Shown in pieces: positions 14,978 through 18,092 of a stretch of 18,092 nt of DNA (position 1 is its first letter; every line of letters begins with the position of its first letter). Origin of the DNA: CAZADH01 sp964483805 (lineage in GTDB: Bacteria; Muiribacteriota; Ozemobacteria; Ozemobacterales; Ozemobacteraceae); NCBI GenBank assembly GCA_964483805.1, contig CAZADH010000106.1:1-18092 (forward strand), given 5' to 3'. The notes beneath the pieces are model-generated. The model was not told where the DNA came from. It saw nothing but the letters and a program-made list of their open reading frames with translations, and did not search any database. A program made the translations under genes and the position numbers.

Positions 14978-16231
14978 TTACTCGTAGCGCAACGCGATGA
15001 CCGGATCGAGACGGGCCGCCTTGACGGCCGGAAAGATGCCGAAGATCAATCCCGTCGAGAGCGAAACGACGAAGGCCACGACGACGGCCTCGAGCGGTAT
15101 GACCGTGGTCCAACCCGTGACCCAGGCGATGCCGTGCGACAACGCGATGCCGACGCCGATGCCGATCAACCCACCCAGCAGGCTGATCAGCGCCGCTTCG
15201 GTGAGGAACTGACCGACGATATCGCGGCGGGTTGCGCCCAGCGCACGGCGCACCCCGATCTCGCGGGTCCGCTCGTTGACCGTGGCGAGCATGATGTTCA
15301 TGATACCGATGCCGCCCACGAGCAGAGACAGGCCGGCGATGAACGCCATGACCTGGTTGAACAGTTCCTGGGTTTTCTGGCTCTGGCGGAGCATTTCGAG
15401 GGGGACGAGCGCCTCGAGATCATTGACGCCGCGGTGACGTCGCTTGAGGATGCGCATGACGGTGTCGCGGGCCGCGAGCAGATCGGTCGAATCGTGGACG
15501 GTCAGCCACAGTGCCGACAGATCGTGATAGATGTCTTTGTCTTCGGTGGCGGGCGGAATTCGGTAAATGCGTTCCCGCGTGGTGGCCAGCGGGAGGTAGA
15601 GATCGCGGTCGTGGTCACGACTCTTGATCGCGAGTTTTCCCTTGCCCAGACCCTGTTCGCGCATCACCCCGACGATGCGCACGCGCGTGCGCCCGATCTG
15701 GACGATCTGGCCACATGGGTTCGCCGTGCCGAACAGTTCTGTGGCGACAGCGTGCCCCAGCACGCACACGGGCGCGGCACGGGACTCATCGTCGGTGTCG
15801 AACCAACGTCCACGTGCGACCTCGAAGTTCGAGGCGGCGAGGAACCCTTCGCCCACCCCGACGACGGTCGCGGTTGGCTTGGCGCCGAGGCAATAGACGC
15901 GCAGGTCGGTCACTTTTTCGCCGACCGCGCGTTCGAGAAAGGGGCAGGCCGCGCGCAACAGGGCCAGGTCGTCGAGCGAGAGGCCGCGCGCCATCTTCTT
16001 CAGGGCTTCTTTGAGGGGCTCGCCTTCGAGCGGTCGCGACACGATGCGCATGCTGCGGGTGCCGAACCGTTTCAGTTCTTCGAGCGCCTCACGGCGTGCC
16101 CCGGCACCGATCGAAACCATGGCGATGACGGCGGCCACGCCGATGATGATGCCCAGGGTCGTGAGCAGGGTCCGTAATGGATGGTCTGTCAGACCATAGA
16201 CGCCTTCGCGCAGGAATTCGGTGATTTTCAT
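14978..16231 (-). CDS. ABC transporter permease, MacB/FtsX type
   Basis: 417 residues. The layout is typical of MacB-family permeases. An N-terminal membrane helix within HPLRTLLTTLGIIIGVAAVIAMVSIGAGA (about 17-45) is followed by a large periplasmic domain (about 46-280) with VVGVGEGFLAASNFEVARGRWF and RVRIVGVM. Three C-terminal helices then form the FtsX domain (about 285-410), including LLVGGIGIMNIMLATVNERTREIG and RRALGATRRDIVGQFLTEA, and the end is AARLDPVIALRYE. The nucleotide-binding domain is encoded by the separate gene upstream, as in LolCDE-type or split MacB systems. The start overlaps the ATPase stop by 4 bases (ATGA), so the two are translationally coupled. Transported substrate is unknown; MacB relatives use force from the cytoplasm to drive periplasmic export. 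Confidence 0.94.
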   Translation of the reverse strand: MKITEFLREGVYGLTDHPLRTLLTTLGIIIGVAAVIAMVSIGAGARREALEELKRFGTRSMRIVSRPLEGEPLKEALKKMARGLSLDDLALLRAACPFLERAVGEKVTDLRVYCLGAKPTATVVGVGEGFLAASNFEVARGRWFDTDDESRAAPVCVLGHAVATELFGTANPCGQIVQIGRTRVRIVGVMREQGLGKGKLAIKSRDHDRDLYLPLATTRERIYRIPPATEDKDIYHDLSALWLTVHDSTDLLAARDTVMRILKRRHRGVNDLEALVPLEMLRQSQKTQELFNQVMAFIAGLSLLVGGIGIMNIMLATVNERTREIGVRRALGATRRDIVGQFLTEAALISLLGGLIGIGVGIALSHGIAWVTGWTTVIPLEAVVVAFVVSLSTGLIFGIFPAVKAARLDPVIALRYE

Positions 16232-16980
16232 CGGGCCACGGCCCCCATGAACTCAACGCCGATACCCGGCGGCAACGGCGCTTGCAGCGGGTTGGCATGA
16301 CGCTCGTCGGCGAACAGTTTGCCGTCGCGCATGCGGATCACCCGCGAGGCATGGGCGGCCATGTTTTCGTCGTGCGTGACCATGACGACAGTCATGCCCT
16401 GTCGGTGCAACGACTGGAAGACGGCCATGACTTCGAGACCGGTGCGCGAATCGAGATTGCCGGTCGGCTCATCGGCGAGCAGCAACCGGGGACGATTGAC
16501 CAGGGCGCGGGCAATCGCGGCGCGCTGGCACTGGCCACCGGAGATCTCGGTCGGGGGGCGGTCTTCGCGCCCCATGAGCCCACCCGCGGCAAGAAGGTTG
16601 AGCGCGCGCGACCGTCGTTCGCGCGCCGGCACCCCGGCGTAAACGAGCGGCAGTTCGACGTTGCGGCACAGGCTCAGGCGCGGCAGCAGTTGGAACGACT
16701 GAAACACGAACCCGATGGTGGCGTTGCGAAACTCGGAGCGGGCATGGTCTGACAGTTGGTCGAGGCGGGCGCCGGCGACCGACAGCTCACCACCGGTCGC
16801 GCGATCCATGGCTCCGAGCATGTAGAGCAGCGTCGATTTTCCCGAGCCGGACGCTCCCATGACCGCCACGAACTCGCCGGCGTCGATGGCGATGTCGACC
16901 CCATCGACGGCGCGAACGACGCCGTCAACGAGGCGAAAGTGGCGTTCGAGGCCGCGGGCGGCGATCATCGGACTCACCAT
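16228..16980 (-). CDS. ABC transporter ATP-binding protein, MacB/LolD type
   Basis: 250 residues. Complete nucleotide-binding domain: Walker A GASGSGKST (42-50), Q-loop Q94 in FVFQSFQLLPRLS, signature ISGGQ (146-150), Walker B LLLADEP with E171, D-loop GNLDSRT, H-loop H203 in VTHDE. The signature is followed by C151 where Q is usual (ISGGQCQR). The start at 16980 overlaps the adaptor stop by 7 bases (ATGGTGA); an ATG at 16968 (MIAARG) is an alternative. The last ~28 residues (NPLQAPLPPG...) extend beyond the usual domain. It works with the permease that follows and the adaptor that precedes it. Confidence 0.95.
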   Translation of the reverse strand: MVSPMIAARGLERHFRLVDGVVRAVDGVDIAIDAGEFVAVMGASGSGKSTLLYMLGAMDRATGGELSVAGARLDQLSDHARSEFRNATIGFVFQSFQLLPRLSLCRNVELPLVYAGVPARERRSRALNLLAAGGLMGREDRPPTEISGGQCQRAAIARALVNRPRLLLADEPTGNLDSRTGLEVMAVFQSLHRQGMTVVMVTHDENMAAHASRVIRMRDGKLFADERHANPLQAPLPPGIGVEFMGAVAR

Positions 16981-18092
16981 GCCTCGTGCTCCGGAATGAG
17001 AATCTCATCGCCGGCCTTGCCGGTTCGTGGCCCGACCAGGCCGGTGAGGCCATCGGAGAACTCGGCGTCGAGCCGACGCTGCTGGCCGTCGGGAGCAACC
17101 ACCACGGCCCCGCTTGCTGTGGGCAGGTAAGCGTGATAAGGTACTATTACGGTGTTATCACGCTGGTACAGCCGCCAGGTCACTTCACCCGTCGTGCCCG
17201 GTCGGAATGGCCACGGCGGGGGTTCGGTGCCACTGGCGACCTTGGGTTTCTGCGGGGCGACGTAAACCTCGACGTAGCCGTCAGGTCGGGTCCGGCTCTG
17301 GCTTTCGATCGCGAGACCGATCTGAGTGGTCGTTCCCGGGAAAACGCGCCCCGGTGCAGCCTTGACCGTGATACTTGCCGGTTGGCCGACGCGCAGGAAC
17401 TTGGCGTCGATCTCGGACACCTCGACGCGCAACTCGAGGCTCTCGGGGTCGGCGACCTGCATGAACGGAATCTGCGCGTGGACCTGGTCGCCGGATTTGA
17501 CGCGGCTGACCTGGCCCATCTTGAACACCTCGGGAAGGATGACGATGCCGTCTTGCGGGCTGGCGATGGCGGCCTCGGTCTGTTGTCGCCGGGTTTGATC
17601 GCGATCGTGTTCGACCCCGGCCAGCTCGACGGTGAGGGTGCGGACATCGAGGTCGGCGGTGGCACTGCCCAGTTCGGCCTCGAGCCGTGCGAGTGCGAGG
17701 CGGTTTTGGGCGATATCGACGGCAAGCTGCGCCAGGCGCCGTTCGCGTTTCGTCGGTCCGGACGTCTCGTAGTCGAGTTTCTCAGCATTGATGGATTGTT
17801 CCCGGCGTTGGCGCTCCACTTCGAGCTGCGCCTGCTCGACCTCGAGGGCCGATTTGAGACCGCGCCGGGCGAGATCGGCGGTCAACGACGCTTCTTCGAC
17901 CGCGAGCTGGACGCGGCCGGCAATGAGGTCACGTTGTTGTTGCAGGTTGATGATCTCGTCGACATTGCGTCGTTTTTCGAGCAGGCCTTGTTCGAGGCGG
18001 GCCACCGCGAGTGACTCGGCGGCAATGGTGATCTGTCGCGTCTGGCGGAGGCTTTCGACCCGGTTTTTTTCGGCGGCGACCTCGAGTTGCTC
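16974..18092 (-). CDS. HlyD/MacA-type periplasmic adaptor subunit (5' end cut by window)
   Basis: At least 372 residues are visible. The minus-strand frame stays open to base 18092, so the GTG at 18005 is probably not the start and the signal/anchor is outside the window. The first ~190 visible residues are heptad-like and charged (LEQGLLEKRRNVDEI, LARLEAELGSATADLD), the alpha-helical hairpin that meets a TolC-type outer-membrane channel. Then come a barrel-sandwich/lipoyl half (ASPQDGIVILPEVFKMGQV), a beta-barrel domain (ESLELRVEVSEIDAKFLRVGQPASI) and a membrane-proximal part (GEVTWRLYQRDNTVIVPYHAY). This is the MacA/HlyD order. With the ATPase and permease it forms a tripartite exporter; no TolC homologue is seen here. 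Confidence 0.9.
   Translation of the reverse strand, partial: EQLEVAAEKNRVESLRQTRQITIAAESLAVARLEQGLLEKRRNVDEIINLQQQRDLIAGRVQLAVEEASLTADLARRGLKSALEVEQAQLEVERQRREQSINAEKLDYETSGPTKRERRLAQLAVDIAQNRLALARLEAELGSATADLDVRTLTVELAGVEHDRDQTRRQQTEAAIASPQDGIVILPEVFKMGQVSRVKSGDQVHAQIPFMQVADPESLELRVEVSEIDAKFLRVGQPASITVKAAPGRVFPGTTTQIGLAIESQSRTRPDGYVEVYVAPQKPKVASGTEPPPWPFRPGTTGEVTWRLYQRDNTVIVPYHAYLPTASGAVVVAPDGQQRRLDAEFSDGLTGLVGPRTGKAGDEILIPEHEAW
17129..17163. repeat. 10-bp inverted repeat inside the adaptor gene
   Basis: AGCGTGATAA (17129-17138) and TTATCACGCT (17154-17163) are exact inverted copies separated by 15 bases. The stretch is AT-rich against its surroundings and encodes RDNTVIVPYHA with the uncommon codons GTA ATA GTA. 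It could be an internal regulatory site or chance. Confidence 0.35.

Noticed and set aside
14915..16177. 420-codon + frame opposite the ABC permease
   Set aside because: Permease motifs on the minus strand are unambiguous; the + product is a His/Asp/Gln-rich shadow.
16986..18014. 342-codon + frame opposite the adaptor gene
   Set aside because: The minus-strand frame has adaptor domains, remains open to the edge and overlaps the ATPase start as expected in an operon.

Overview
The window is GC-rich, densely coding bacterial DNA. I see no tRNA, rRNA, CRISPR array, insertion sequence or phage gene. Two genes suggest an anaerobe or facultative anaerobe: a ferrous-iron transport locus (feoB) and a very large activase of the 2-hydroxyacyl-CoA dehydratase type, whose [4Fe-4S] chemistry is oxygen-sensitive. 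A MacA/MacB-like tripartite exporter set suggests a diderm cell envelope. I cannot place the taxon from the sequence alone.

Layout. (1) Positions 1-2265, + strand: the end of an iron operon. It holds the C-terminal part of FeoB, a small FeoB-associated Cys-rich membrane protein, and a DtxR-family regulator that overlaps it by ATGA. (2) 2334-5302, +: a promoter and a 968-residue protein with HEAT repeats followed by a six-helix membrane region. Its 3' end overlaps that of a convergent rhomboid protease gene (5297-6076, -), which appears to be transcribed as a leaderless mRNA. (3) 6145-6821: a 50-codon, Met-rich gene on the - strand with a strong Shine-Dalgarno and a perfect intrinsic terminator. 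It is divergent from an 89-residue conserved-type hypothetical gene. (4) 6829-8814, +: a near-consensus promoter drives a cytidylate-kinase-like protein and a membrane-anchored PQQ-type beta-propeller protein. (5) 8822-13257, +: a promoter, a leader inverted repeat and a 1451-residue activase with two ATPase modules plus dehydratase-related Cys-rich domains. (6) 13279-13367: strong hairpins and a palindrome between convergent genes. (7) 13366-18092, -: reading from the right edge, an operon for a periplasmic adaptor (partial), an ABC ATPase and a MacB/FtsX-type permease joined by overlapping stop/start codons. A secreted Pro-rich protein with its own candidate promoter follows.

How they fit together: FeoB imports Fe(II) and the DtxR-type protein probably senses the metal. 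The activase is the main visible consumer of iron-sulfur clusters, though no separate dehydratase subunit genes lie in the window. The exporter operon plus the Pro-rich secreted protein form an envelope-related block. Items most worth a second look are the 50-residue gene, the double-headed activase with a divergent first ATPase module, the altered metal site of the DtxR-like regulator, and a recurrent GTATTGAC word inside AT-rich, rare-codon islands.
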